Shown here piece after piece: positions 1 to 6,888 of a stretch of 35,544 nucleotides of DNA (its first letter is position 1; each line of letters begins with the position of its first letter). The stretch lies in IMG/VR virus record IMGVR_UViG_3300042691_013763, positions 1 to 35,544 of that record; one strand, written 5' to 3'. The position numbers and the translations under genes were made by a program. The DNA is from a virus. The notes below the pieces were generated by a model. The model did not search any database and was not told the DNA's origin. It saw nothing but the letters and a program-made list of their open reading frames with translations.

Positions 1-208
1 GTAATCATACAATATCTGTTACGGGAATAACTGGGGGGTCAACATTTACTGGAGGAACTGTAACAGGTGCAACATCATTTACAAATGGTTTAACTGCAAA
101 TACAATATCAGCGACTACATACCAAAATTTACCTGTAAGTGCATTAACCGCCGGTACAAATATCTCAATAACAAATACAAGTGGTAATCATACAATATCT
201 GTTACGGG
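1..208 (+). repeat. 25-bp exact direct repeat, period 183 bp, inside fibre-like gene
   Basis: The same 25 nucleotides, beginning gtaatcatac, occur at 1-25 and 184-208. The spacing of 183 bp is 61 codons, so the repeat is in frame and duplicates the peptide GNHTISVTG. More copies may lie left of the window. Confidence 0.85.
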
Positions 209-563
209 TGTTACAGGTGGTTCTTCAGTAAATCCCTATAACAATTCTGGTAGTGGATCAACAATAAATTGGGACGTATCTGGAACATCAACAAATTATG
301 AAGCAACACTAACGGCAACAACAACGCTGAATTTAACAAACGTTAGAAATGGTGATTTCGGAACTATCATAATTAGACAAGATGGTGTTGGTGGAAGGAC
401 ATTAACACTAGGAACTGTAAATGGTTCGTCAACAACACATAGAGTTGCGAATGGTGGTGGTGGTTCTATTATATTAACATCAAATGCGAGTGCCATTGAT
501 ATTTTAACATTCACATATAATGGTTCAATAATGTTCTGGACTGTTGGTAACGATTACGCTTAA
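1..563 (+). CDS. Fibre-like structural protein, C-terminal part (5' truncated)
   Basis: The frame is open from the left edge to TAA at 561-563, so the start lies outside the window. About 186 residues are visible. They are very rich in Thr, Ser, Gly, Asn and Ile and contain a repeat: GNHTISVTG occurs twice, 61 codons apart, encoded by identical 25-nt stretches at 1-25 and 184-208. After the second copy comes a non-repetitive beta-rich end with FGTIIIRQDGVGGRTL. This composition and ending resemble C-terminal parts of tail fibre or appendage proteins of Bacteroidetes phages. The exact role is inferred only from composition and from the LRR protein immediately downstream (10-nt gap), which may belong to the same appendage. 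Convergent or antisense ORFs here are shadows. Confidence 0.7.
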   Translation, partial: NHTISVTGITGGSTFTGGTVTGATSFTNGLTANTISATTYQNLPVSALTAGTNISITNTSGNHTISVTGVTGGSSVNPYNNSGSGSTINWDVSGTSTNYEATLTATTTLNLTNVRNGDFGTIIIRQDGVGGRTLTLGTVNGSSTTHRVANGGGGSIILTSNASAIDILTFTYNGSIMFWTVGNDYA

Positions 564-573
564 AAACTAAAAT

Positions 574-2295
574 ATGAGTAGACAACAATTTGCTGCAAGA
601 AATAATATTGGAAGTGTTTTAACATTTCAAAAGAGTGGGGCAACAAGTTCTTTTGATCCCAACATTTCGTTTAGTAGTGGTTCAAGACAAGTTTCTTGGA
701 GGTTGGATAATGGTTCAGGAATTACTCAAACCGCAGGAAATTTAATAACATATACCGGATTTACTTCAGATACCGGAATTAGAACGATTGAAATGAGGGG
801 TAATAGTTTTACGAACATTTCTGTTTTACGTTTAGATGATGATAATCTATTTGGTCATGTGGATTTACGTCCTCTTAAAAATTTTATTAACGGTTCAGGG
901 ATTTTTTTAGGTACGAACCCAATGCTAACTGGTGTTACAAACCCAAATGTGTCAAACACACTTGGTAATTATCAAATTATTAACACCGGACTTGTTGGTA
1001 ACTTAGATATGATACCGATTAGCGGTAATATTCAATCGTTTGTTGTAAATAATAACCCGTTATTAACTGGAATTACACACAACACAACATCAAGAATTAC
1101 TAGTAGTTATGCCGCATATTCTTGTGATCTAACAGGAAATTTAAATTTACCTTACACGGGAATGTCAGGTACTTTTCAAGTTTTTTCGAACCCCAATTTA
1201 ACAGGTATAACACACGCATCATCATCACAAAACATCACCTTATATTTTGCAAATAGTTGTAACCTAACAGGAAATTTAGATTTAACACCATTATCCGGTT
1301 TAGGCGGATCGTTCACCGTTCATGTTAACCCAAGCTTAACAGGAATAACACATTCACCGTCGCCAAATAATTTTACAACATATTACGCAAACAATTGTAA
1401 CCTAACAGGAAATTTAAATTTAACACCGTTATCTGGTCTTGGTGGTGACTTTAGGATTCAGAGTAATAGTGGTTTAACAAATGTAACACATTCAGTGTCA
1501 CCAAATAATTTTACAAGATATTTTGCAAATAGTTGTAATCTAACAGGAAATTTAGATTTAACGCCATTATCTGGTTTAGGAGGACAATTCCAAGTTAATA
1601 ATAATCCAAATTTAACAGGAATTACACACGGACCATCATCACAAATTTTTACATCATATTTTGCAAATAGTTGTAATCTAACAGGTAATTTAGATTTAAC
1701 GCCATTATCGGGGTTGGGTGGGTCATTAACCTTCTATTCGAATAGTGGGTTGACTAACGTTACTTTCACATCAAGTACCCAAAATATAACACAACTTGAT
1801 ATCTATAGTTGTCAATTATCGGGGACGTTGGACTTATCTCCACTAACAAAATTGGGGGGGTCAAGTAGTGGTATAACACTTAGTGTTGTGAGATTACAGA
1901 ATAACCCAAATTTAACTAAGATAATATTTCCATCCTCAACACAATTTTTTAGAAATGTGTTAAACGTTAGCGGAAATTACGCATTTTCACTATCTAACTG
2001 TGACTTAAACTACGTTGATTTCACACCATTATCAGGAGCAACAATGGTGTCTGGATTAACCCAAGGTAGTGCAACAATTGAATTACAAGATAACAATATG
2101 TCTGTAGCAGACGTTAACCATATATTAGTTGATTTCAGTGGAAACACAACATATAATCCAACGGGGTGGTCAAATGTAAATTTAAATATTGGAGGAACAA
2201 ACGATCCCCCAGACTCAGGTTCGGGTGGATATGATGGTTTAGCCGCAATAAGTTTTTTAACGGGTTCTCCACGTAATTGGATTATAACAACGTAA
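574..2295 (+). CDS. Leucine-rich-repeat protein, probable tail fibre/adhesin component
   Basis: This is a 573-residue protein. From about residue 185 to 430 it is a tandem array of 46-residue units with the core CNLTGNLDLTPLSGLGG followed by NPxLTGITH. The regular Leu spacing is that of leucine-rich repeats: two short LRR strands per unit. Degenerate LRR-like units continue on both sides, and the C-terminus (about 505-573) is non-repetitive with a Gly/Ser-rich stretch. No signal peptide or membrane segment is visible. LRR proteins commonly bind protein or glycan ligands, so a receptor-binding role next to the fibre-like gene upstream is plausible but inferred. It ends one base before the stop of the convergent gene at 2296. 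A bacterial-type LRR surface protein is an alternative, but the lack of a signal peptide argues for a virion part. Confidence 0.75.
   Translation: MSRQQFAARNNIGSVLTFQKSGATSSFDPNISFSSGSRQVSWRLDNGSGITQTAGNLITYTGFTSDTGIRTIEMRGNSFTNISVLRLDDDNLFGHVDLRPLKNFINGSGIFLGTNPMLTGVTNPNVSNTLGNYQIINTGLVGNLDMIPISGNIQSFVVNNNPLLTGITHNTTSRITSSYAAYSCDLTGNLNLPYTGMSGTFQVFSNPNLTGITHASSSQNITLYFANSCNLTGNLDLTPLSGLGGSFTVHVNPSLTGITHSPSPNNFTTYYANNCNLTGNLNLTPLSGLGGDFRIQSNSGLTNVTHSVSPNNFTRYFANSCNLTGNLDLTPLSGLGGQFQVNNNPNLTGITHGPSSQIFTSYFANSCNLTGNLDLTPLSGLGGSLTFYSNSGLTNVTFTSSTQNITQLDIYSCQLSGTLDLSPLTKLGGSSSGITLSVVRLQNNPNLTKIIFPSSTQFFRNVLNVSGNYAFSLSNCDLNYVDFTPLSGATMVSGLTQGSATIELQDNNMSVADVNHILVDFSGNTTYNPTGWSNVNLNIGGTNDPPDSGSGGYDGLAAISFLTGSPRNWIITT
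1126..1860 (+). repeat. 138-bp in-frame tandem repeats encoding 46-aa LRR units
   Basis: The segment encoding xLTGNLDLTPLSGLGG recurs at 1126, 1261, 1399, 1537, 1675 and 1813. Steps are 135 bp once and then exactly 138 bp four times. The central copies are near identical at DNA level (for example gcaaatagttgtaa before aacctaacagg), implying recent duplication or recombination. The first and last copies are more diverged. Confidence 0.9.
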
Positions 2296-2787
2296 TCATA
2301 AAGAATAGTTTAATTCAAAATACATTCTTTCTTTAGTACCAACCATTTGTTTATACCACAAACCTTTATCATCCATCCACACATACGGATCATCAGGATT
2401 ATCAGTCCACCCGTGTTTTGAATAATAATCAAAATCTTTACGTAATAGATTGGATCTATGAGATAAGTGAAATTCTTCGTTACCCAACCAATGAGGTAAT
2501 ACAAATTCACCCTCAATAGTCTCATATTCCATATTGTTTTTAAATCCACGAGATTTCCACACATCAATACAATCATTATAGTACTGTTTAAGGGCGTTTA
2601 CATAGTCTCTCCACATAACAGAACAAGGGTGAGATGTCCAACCTTTATATGGTTCTCCATTCTTTTTTGGTCTACCTGTAATTGCACTAATTATTTGGTA
2701 AGCTTCTACACGTTGTTTACCTAAACGTTTGTTATCTAATGATTCTAATGATTTTTTAAAATCTGAATATGGAAGAAATGTTTGCAT
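2296..2787 (-). CDS. MSMEG_6728-family protein (pyrimidine-dimer glycosylase-like)
   Basis: This 163-residue protein starts MQTFLPY and carries the signature of the MSMEG_6728 family: SLxxLDNKRLGKQRVEAYQI near residue 15-35, a GWTSHPCSVMWRDY block, then LGNEEFHLSHRSNLLRKD and a C-terminal PDDPYVW. That family is usually annotated as related to pyrimidine dimer DNA glycosylase (T4 endonuclease V type), a repair enzyme, but activity for this subfamily is uncertain. The conserved KRLGKQRVE and HRSxLxRKD blocks are what I recognise. It is convergent with the LRR gene and divergent from the gene at 2863. Its start codon lies only 4 nt downstream of a host-type TATATTTG box, implying a leaderless or nearly leaderless mRNA. 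Confidence 0.85.
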   Translation of the reverse strand: MQTFLPYSDFKKSLESLDNKRLGKQRVEAYQIISAITGRPKKNGEPYKGWTSHPCSVMWRDYVNALKQYYNDCIDVWKSRGFKNNMEYETIEGEFVLPHWLGNEEFHLSHRSNLLRKDFDYYSKHGWTDNPDDPYVWMDDKGLWYKQMVGTKERMYFELNYSL

Positions 2788-2791
2788 AAGA

Positions 2792-2820
2792 CAAATATAA
2801 TGAACTTTTTTATTTTACAA
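2792..2820 (-). promoter_or_regulatory. Host-type promoter of the MSMEG_6728-like gene
   Basis: Read on the minus strand: TTG (2818-2820), 18-nt spacer, TATATTTG (2792-2799), then 4 nt to the ATG at 2787. This fits the Bacteroidetes consensus TTG-N17-23-TAnnTTTG. The expected transcription start coincides with the start codon. Confidence 0.65.
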
Positions 2821-2821
2821 T

Positions 2822-2830
2822 ATATTTATA
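2822..2830 (+). promoter_or_regulatory. Putative late promoter motif ATATTTATA
   Basis: The recurrent motif lies 32 nt before the ATG at 2863, in an AT-rich 75-bp divergent intergenic region. It is one of about 14 sense-oriented copies in the window. Confidence 0.5.
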
Positions 2831-2862
2831 TGTAAAGAAAATAAAAATAAATTTAAAAAACT

Positions 2863-3321
2863 ATGAAAAAAATAATTAGATTAACAGAATCTGATCTTGC
2901 AAGAATCGTAAGACGTGTTATTAAAGAACAAGAAAGTGGTGGATACACACAAAACGCAAAAAAAGCAATTAAATTAATTGAGGATGGTATTGCGTATATG
3001 GGTGGTACAGATGAAGAGATGATTGCTAGAGGTGTTTATACAATAAAAACCAAAGAAGATTATAACAGTGTTTTAGATCACTGTAAAAGAAAGGGTTTTA
3101 AAAGTGTAATGGCTTGGATTAATACTGATTGGGAGTACACACCTAAAGAGGCAGATTCTCAATTTGGTTTGGGAAGTACTCAAGAATTAAATAATATGAT
3201 TATGGATATTACAAGACATTTAAAACAATTTAACCCAAGCGAGTCAGTATCATCATTTACAACGATGGGTAAATCACCAGGAAGAACTTTTAATGACGGT
3301 ACATTTAAACCAAGAAATTAA
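2863..3321 (+). CDS. Hypothetical protein with N-terminal capsid-targeting-like tag
   Basis: This is a 152-residue protein that I cannot assign to a family. Residues 1-22 form a basic amphipathic helix (MKKIIRLTESDLARIVRRVI then KE). This matches the kind of N-terminal peptide seen on several otherwise unrelated genes here and ends at IKE22, a possible prohead-protease site of the (I/L)xE type. The remainder (about residues 28-120) is globular, with GGTDEEMIARGVYTIKTKEDYNSVLDHCKRKG, and the C-terminus is loose and Ser/Thr rich. It sits alone between divergent and convergent minus-strand genes, has its own late-type motif upstream, and ends at a strong bidirectional terminator. A role as a packaged internal head protein is inferred from the tag only. 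Confidence 0.75.
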   Translation: MKKIIRLTESDLARIVRRVIKEQESGGYTQNAKKAIKLIEDGIAYMGGTDEEMIARGVYTIKTKEDYNSVLDHCKRKGFKSVMAWINTDWEYTPKEADSQFGLGSTQELNNMIMDITRHLKQFNPSESVSSFTTMGKSPGRTFNDGTFKPRN

Positions 3322-3327
3322 ATAATA

Positions 3328-3357
3328 AAAAAAGGGGAAAATTAATTCCCCTTTTTT
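3328..3357. terminator. Bidirectional terminator between 2863 gene and rhomboid gene
   Basis: The stem AAAAAAGGGGAA pairs with TTCCCCTTTTTT around a 6-nt loop, giving a T-run on both strands. It lies between the convergent stops at 3321 and 3342, overlapping the latter. Confidence 0.85.
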
Positions 3358-4067
3358 ATTGTCAAATAAATTGAATAAAGTAATCCACAAACAAGACCCC
3401 CAATGTGACCAACTGATGGACCACTCCGATTAAAATCATATGGGAATAATGGTTCTAAAGTAAAATACAATATATAACTTGAAATAACATACATCAATAT
3501 TATTTTTATCTTTTTTAAGTTCTGTAAGTTAAAGAAGATGAATGAAGCAACAAACCCCAATAACGCTCCTGACGCACCAACACCATAACGGAATGTTTCG
3601 TCATATTTATTAACTAATATTTGTTTATTGTTATCTAAACTATCGTACATATCAGAATTCAATTTCTCAATAAAAATACCATTATCAATTAATACCTGTT
3701 TATAAACTTTATTCTCATAATTTTTAAGTGTGTTGAAAGACATAACACAGAAAATACTAGACAAAACATACATTAAAAAATAATTCTTTAACCCAAATTT
3801 ATTTTCAAATGATACTGAAAAAAATAAAAGAAGAATTAAATTTACTGTAATATGTATTGGGTCGTATGTATGTGTGAACATAAATGTAAACAACTGATAG
3901 AATTTGAACTCACCAGAATGTGTTGGATGAAAACCAAGAAGATGGTTTACATCAAATGAGAATATAAATAGAGAAATACAACTTACCAAATAAAAGAATA
4001 AGTTGATACCAACTATAGTTTTTACACCGATTGGTAAATTTGTTAGGTATGTTTTGATTGTTTTCAT
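3342..4067 (-). CDS. Rhomboid-family intramembrane serine protease
   Basis: This is a 241-residue membrane protein from the start at 4067 (MKTIKTYLTN). A longer frame to 4139 exists, but it would read through the tmRNA terminator and a promoter box, so I reject it. Rhomboid landmarks are visible. There is a first membrane helix after residue 15, a HxTVN segment (HITVNLILLLFF), the catalytic serine in GVGASGALLG, and the catalytic histidine in GHIGGLVCG of the last helix. Rhomboids cleave membrane proteins within the bilayer. A roughly 60-residue insertion before the GASG helix is longer than usual. The substrate is unknown. It could process a host envelope protein or the phage's own membrane proteins. 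It is transcribed alone from a host-type promoter. Confidence 0.9.
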   Translation of the reverse strand: MKTIKTYLTNLPIGVKTIVGINLFFYLVSCISLFIFSFDVNHLLGFHPTHSGEFKFYQLFTFMFTHTYDPIHITVNLILLLFFSVSFENKFGLKNYFLMYVLSSIFCVMSFNTLKNYENKVYKQVLIDNGIFIEKLNSDMYDSLDNNKQILVNKYDETFRYGVGASGALLGFVASFIFFNLQNLKKIKIILMYVISSYILYFTLEPLFPYDFNRSGPSVGHIGGLVCGLLYSIYLTIKKGN

Positions 4068-4071
4068 ACTA

Positions 4072-4100
4072 CAAATATACAATTTTTTTAACGATATCAA
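4072..4100 (-). promoter_or_regulatory. Host-type promoter of the rhomboid gene
   Basis: On the minus strand TTG (4098-4100, within GTTTGA), an 18-nt spacer and TATATTTG (4072-4079) precede the ATG at 4067 by 4 nt. The geometry is identical to the promoter at 2792-2820 and again predicts a leaderless transcript. Confidence 0.6.
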
Positions 4101-4120
4101 ACTTTTTCTTGACTTTTTAA

Positions 4121-4156
4121 AAATAAAAAATCCCACCATAATTAAATAGTGGGATT
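4121..4156 (-). terminator. Rho-independent terminator of the tmRNA gene
   Basis: On the minus strand AATCCCAC pairs with GTGGGATT around a 12-nt loop (4129-4156), followed by a run of T interrupted by one A. It begins 3 nt after the CCA end of the tmRNA. Confidence 0.8.
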
Positions 4157-4159
4157 AGT

Positions 4160-4572
4160 TGGTGGATCTAGAGGGCTCTGACTCCCTCGTCCGGCTCATC
4201 TTGTTTAAAAGACAACTACATGTTTAGGTTGGTATTTTCTAATACCCCAAAATATTTGGTTTTATATTTGACCAAAAACAAAGTTAGTCTGTTCTTCACC
4301 ATCGTAAACTAACAACCAATGGACAACTCGATTTCGGGTTCAGTTGTATTCCACCTTTTTAAAGACTTCTGTTCCTAGGTTATATGTCCGTCGACCCGCG
4401 TTTCCGTAAACTTATTAAGCTACAGTCACTTCTTGAGTTGAGATTAATCCCAAAGTCTCAAGGTTGTTTAGCACATTGCCAGTTGTTTTGTGAATCAGTT
4501 TTTAAAGAGATTAATTCAGTCCCTACATGCTTCTTTTATTCAACCAATGCCCGTCAATTCCAATATAGACCC
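4160..4572 (-). ncRNA. ssrA: Transfer-messenger RNA (tmRNA), phage-encoded
   Basis: This 413-nt RNA gene ends in an encoded CCA. The 5' GGGTCTA (4566-4572) pairs fully, with one G-U, with the 3' TAGATCC before ACCA (4160-4170). The D-arm region TTGGAATTGACGGG closely matches the CTGGATTCGACGGG of bacterial tmRNA. GCATGTAG and, near the 3' end, CTAAACATGTAG and GGACGAGGG also match tmRNA. The tag reading frame ends in GTAGCTTAATAA (double stop at 4412-4417), like GCAGCTTAATAA in E. coli. The T-arm stem GAGGG/CCCTC encloses AGTCAGAG, an 8-nt loop lacking the usual TTCRANY. The apparent tag ends STQEVTVA, not the common LAA. The resume codon is not certain; GGC at position 93 of the RNA would give a 21-residue tag. 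The gene has its own promoter and terminator. tmRNA rescues stalled ribosomes and tags nascent proteins for proteolysis. Confidence 0.9.
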
Positions 4573-4605
4573 ATATATCGTAATGTTATTTTCAAAGAAC
4601 TTATA

Positions 4606-4636
4606 CAAACATAACGTATTTCTTTTGGATATACAA
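4606..4636 (-). promoter_or_regulatory. Host-type promoter of the tmRNA gene
   Basis: On the minus strand TTG (4634-4636), a 20-nt spacer and TATGTTTG (4606-4613) match the Bacteroidetes promoter consensus. Transcription would begin near 4600, leaving a leader of about 27 nt before the mature 5' end at 4572, to be removed by processing (RNase P in known tmRNAs). Confidence 0.65.
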
Positions 4637-4637
4637 C

Positions 4638-4646
4638 ATATTTATA
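4638..4646 (+). promoter_or_regulatory. Putative late promoter motif ATATTTATA
   Basis: The sense-oriented motif lies 5 nt before the ATG at 4652. It supports that start rather than the longer frame running back over the tmRNA. Confidence 0.5.
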
Positions 4647-4651
4647 TAAAT

Positions 4652-5818
4652 ATGTTTAAAAAAAGATTTTTATACGAACAAGAAGAGGAAGTTGAGTTGA
4701 ATGACTTTCAAAAAATCCTCGCACTTAATAAAAGAAGAATACACCCTTCAGATGTTGAATTTTATAACTCAGAGGGTAAAGATTTTTCAGAATACATAGA
4801 TATAACTTATGACGGGATATTATTTACTTTTGATGGGTTAAAAGATTTTTTACAGTTCTTTTTTCCTGATTATTATGAAGAGGGTAGTGAAGGTGAATAT
4901 GAAGCTAGTAGTTATAACTATATGTATAGTGGTTATTACGATTGGTACGATGAATTTTATGATAGAGCATCAGATGATTGGAGAGAGGGGTATATGATTA
5001 ATTCGATGAAAAGTGAAAGTTTAATGAGATTAAAAGAAATTTTAAATTATGTTGCTCCACATCTTAGTAAATATATTGAAGTAAATGAAGGGACATATAG
5101 TATCTCTGATACTGATACTTCTGAAATTGTTAATTTTTTATCAACATTGGGGTTTGAAGATAATATCTCGGAAGCGTATGTCGATGCACAAGTAGCTTCG
5201 GTAAGGGATAGTGCTCCTAAATATATTTCAGAAACCTACTGTAATTGTTTAACGGATGTCGGTATAGAAAATTATTCACAAAGACACTGTTTTTGGAAAT
5301 ATGAAATGGATTGGGGTTCTGCAATTTTATTATTTGCTCGTTTTGGTACTGAAAATGATAAATTTTTAGATTTATTATTTGAGGGGATAAAAAATTCTAA
5401 CGTTAAACATCTTCCAGAATATTATGAAATACAACATTACTGTTGGGATCAAGACGAATTTAATAAAACTTACGTTAGGGAATTAGATTACGTTTTTGAT
5501 AAAATTGAAAAATCTATTGGGGATAGTGATTCGTATAATGAAGAATACCTTGAAGTCATTAATAAGGTAAGTGCCATAGGAGGTTTAAATGAATGGATTG
5601 AGTCAAAAAATAAAAAATTCCAAATTAAACTTAATAGAATTGATCCAGAAACTTTAAAAATAGATTTTTTTGTTGCAGGAAAGACTTATTACTACCAATC
5701 GAAAAGAGGTAGGTCAACTATAGATAATATAATTAACCTACTTAATAATGAAAGTCTGTTTGATGTCCAAGATTTTAGAGAACACTATTTAAAACTTACT
5801 CAAAAGTCTGTTCTTTAA
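4652..5818 (+). CDS. Hypothetical acidic protein
   Basis: This is 388 residues from MFKKRFLYEQ. The open frame extends upstream to 4490, but that part is antisense to the tmRNA and has no support, whereas the promoter-like motif sits directly before 4652. The protein is acidic and Tyr-rich. Residues about 70-115 hold a cluster of Asp/Glu/Tyr (DYYEEGSEGEYE, YYDWYDEFYDRASDDW). The middle part, about 180-320, contains Cys/His-containing stretches (ETYCNCLTDVG, QRHCFWKYEMDWG, IQHYCWDQDEF) that could bind metal but do not form a motif I know. No signal peptide or membrane helix is visible. Its end overlaps the convergent peptidase gene by 30 bp. I do not recognise a family. Confidence 0.75.
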   Translation: MFKKRFLYEQEEEVELNDFQKILALNKRRIHPSDVEFYNSEGKDFSEYIDITYDGILFTFDGLKDFLQFFFPDYYEEGSEGEYEASSYNYMYSGYYDWYDEFYDRASDDWREGYMINSMKSESLMRLKEILNYVAPHLSKYIEVNEGTYSISDTDTSEIVNFLSTLGFEDNISEAYVDAQVASVRDSAPKYISETYCNCLTDVGIENYSQRHCFWKYEMDWGSAILLFARFGTENDKFLDLLFEGIKNSNVKHLPEYYEIQHYCWDQDEFNKTYVRELDYVFDKIEKSIGDSDSYNEEYLEVINKVSAIGGLNEWIESKNKKFQIKLNRIDPETLKIDFFVAGKTYYYQSKRGRSTIDNIINLLNNESLFDVQDFREHYLKLTQKSVL

Positions 5819-6835
5819 GATTTCAAAAAGGTAAGGTAAATCATCATCAGTAATGAAAAGTGACGCACCATCATAAATATCTGAAATTGTAATGCCATCT
5901 TTTTCTTCAATCACATCAACACTCTCCAATTGGTGAATATCTTCTTCTGAATAGTTATCGTCATCATCAAAATCAATCAATGAGTTCATAACTGTTTGTT
6001 GTGTGTAAACAATTGGTTTGTAAACATATTCATATTTTTTATAACCAAGTTCTTTTACCATATTTTTACCAATTTCGATTGAGTTTTTAACATCTTCAAT
6101 TGAAATGAACTCTTGGTTTGAATGCATATTGTAATAACCACAAGACATATTAATACAAGATACGTCAGATTTTTTTTTCAACTGAGAAACGTCAGTATAT
6201 GGGTGTGACTGTATCATCATTTCATTTCCAAATGTATCTTCAATAACTTTTAACGTTTTTGTAAAAAATTCACCATCACGTTCAAACAAACGAACACCCG
6301 AGCAAATCTCGGAAATTAAATGGTTTCCTGGTGCATCGTACTGCGTAATATAACCAACATCTTTTAAGAAGTTTTCATCACATTTTGATGATCCGTGACA
6401 ACCCGTTTCTTCTGAAACAAATAATCCTATTTTAACTTTGTCTAATGACTTTAAAAGTTCCAAACAAATAAATATACCACATTTATCATCACCACCAATA
6501 CCTGTTGGTTTCCCGTCTTCAGTATATGCTTTTAGACACGGCACCATTTTATTATTAAATTGTTTACCAAAAGTATTGGGTCTAATTAAGTTTTCTTCTT
6601 TGACGATTATCTTATCAACTTTTTGGTGAACGGTGTCTGTATGAGCAATAAACATCGGGTATGACTCTCCTTCTGAAAGTTTTCCTTTTGTTGCATATAC
6701 GTTCATCATTTCGTCTCTGTAGTAAGTTACTCCTTCGATATTATCCAATTCAGAACAAATGTACTCCACCATATCTTCTTCTTGATATGTTTTTGATGGT
6801 ACCGATAATAATTCTTTAAATTTGTCTAAATTCAT
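5789..6835 (-). CDS. M20/M42-type metallopeptidase
   Basis: This 348-residue enzyme has the metal ligands and catalytic residues of M20/M42-clan dipeptidases and aminopeptidases. These are HTDTV (H65, D67), a GIGGDDKCG block with D116/D117, the SEETG pair (E142/E143) and a late NMHSNQE histidine. The order and spacing resemble peptidase T-like enzymes. An Asp/Glu-rich insertion (DFDDDDNYSEED) sits near residue 290. Such enzymes release amino acids from short peptides in the cytoplasm. In a phage it could recycle peptides made by Clp proteolysis, though that is inference. It is transcribed from a good host-type promoter with an 18-nt A-rich leader containing AGGAAA. It overlaps the end of the convergent 4652 gene by 30 bp. 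Confidence 0.85.
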   Translation of the reverse strand: MNLDKFKELLSVPSKTYQEEDMVEYICSELDNIEGVTYYRDEMMNVYATKGKLSEGESYPMFIAHTDTVHQKVDKIIVKEENLIRPNTFGKQFNNKMVPCLKAYTEDGKPTGIGGDDKCGIFICLELLKSLDKVKIGLFVSEETGCHGSSKCDENFLKDVGYITQYDAPGNHLISEICSGVRLFERDGEFFTKTLKVIEDTFGNEMMIQSHPYTDVSQLKKKSDVSCINMSCGYYNMHSNQEFISIEDVKNSIEIGKNMVKELGYKKYEYVYKPIVYTQQTVMNSLIDFDDDDNYSEEDIHQLESVDVIEEKDGITISDIYDGASLFITDDDLPYLFEILKNRLLSKF

Positions 6836-6853
6836 AATTTCCTTTTTTTTTTA

Positions 6854-6883
6854 CAAAGTTACGATATTTATAATAAAAACCAA
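6854..6883 (-). promoter_or_regulatory. Host-type promoter of the peptidase gene
   Basis: On the minus strand TTG (6881-6883), a 19-nt spacer and TAACTTTG (6854-6861) match the consensus exactly. It overlaps the plus-strand late-type motif at 6864-6872, so use of one could hinder the other. Confidence 0.65.
6864..6872 (+). promoter_or_regulatory. Putative late promoter motif ATATTTATA
   Basis: It lies 16 nt before the ATG at 6889, inside the spacer of the divergent host-type promoter. Confidence 0.5.
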
Positions 6884-6888
6884 ATTTA

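Noticed and set aside
1126-1860. Diversity-generating retroelement at the LRR repeats
   Set aside because: No reverse transcriptase gene or template repeat is visible in the window, and differences between units are not concentrated at adenines.
4068-4139. Longer N-terminus of the rhomboid protein
   Set aside because: It would translate through the tmRNA terminator and the rhomboid promoter box, and adds residues before a normal rhomboid start.
4544-4565. Stretch CCCGTCAATTCC resembling the conserved 16S rRNA 907R primer region
   Set aside because: The similarity is short and isolated. The complementary strand reads GGAATTGACGGG, which fits the tmRNA D-region with its acceptor stem and CCA end.
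4384-4651. Open frames over 4384-4614 and the first 54 codons of the frame that begins at 4490
   Set aside because: They lie antisense to or upstream of the tmRNA gene, and the encoded peptides show no protein-like pattern. The supported start of the real gene is 4652.
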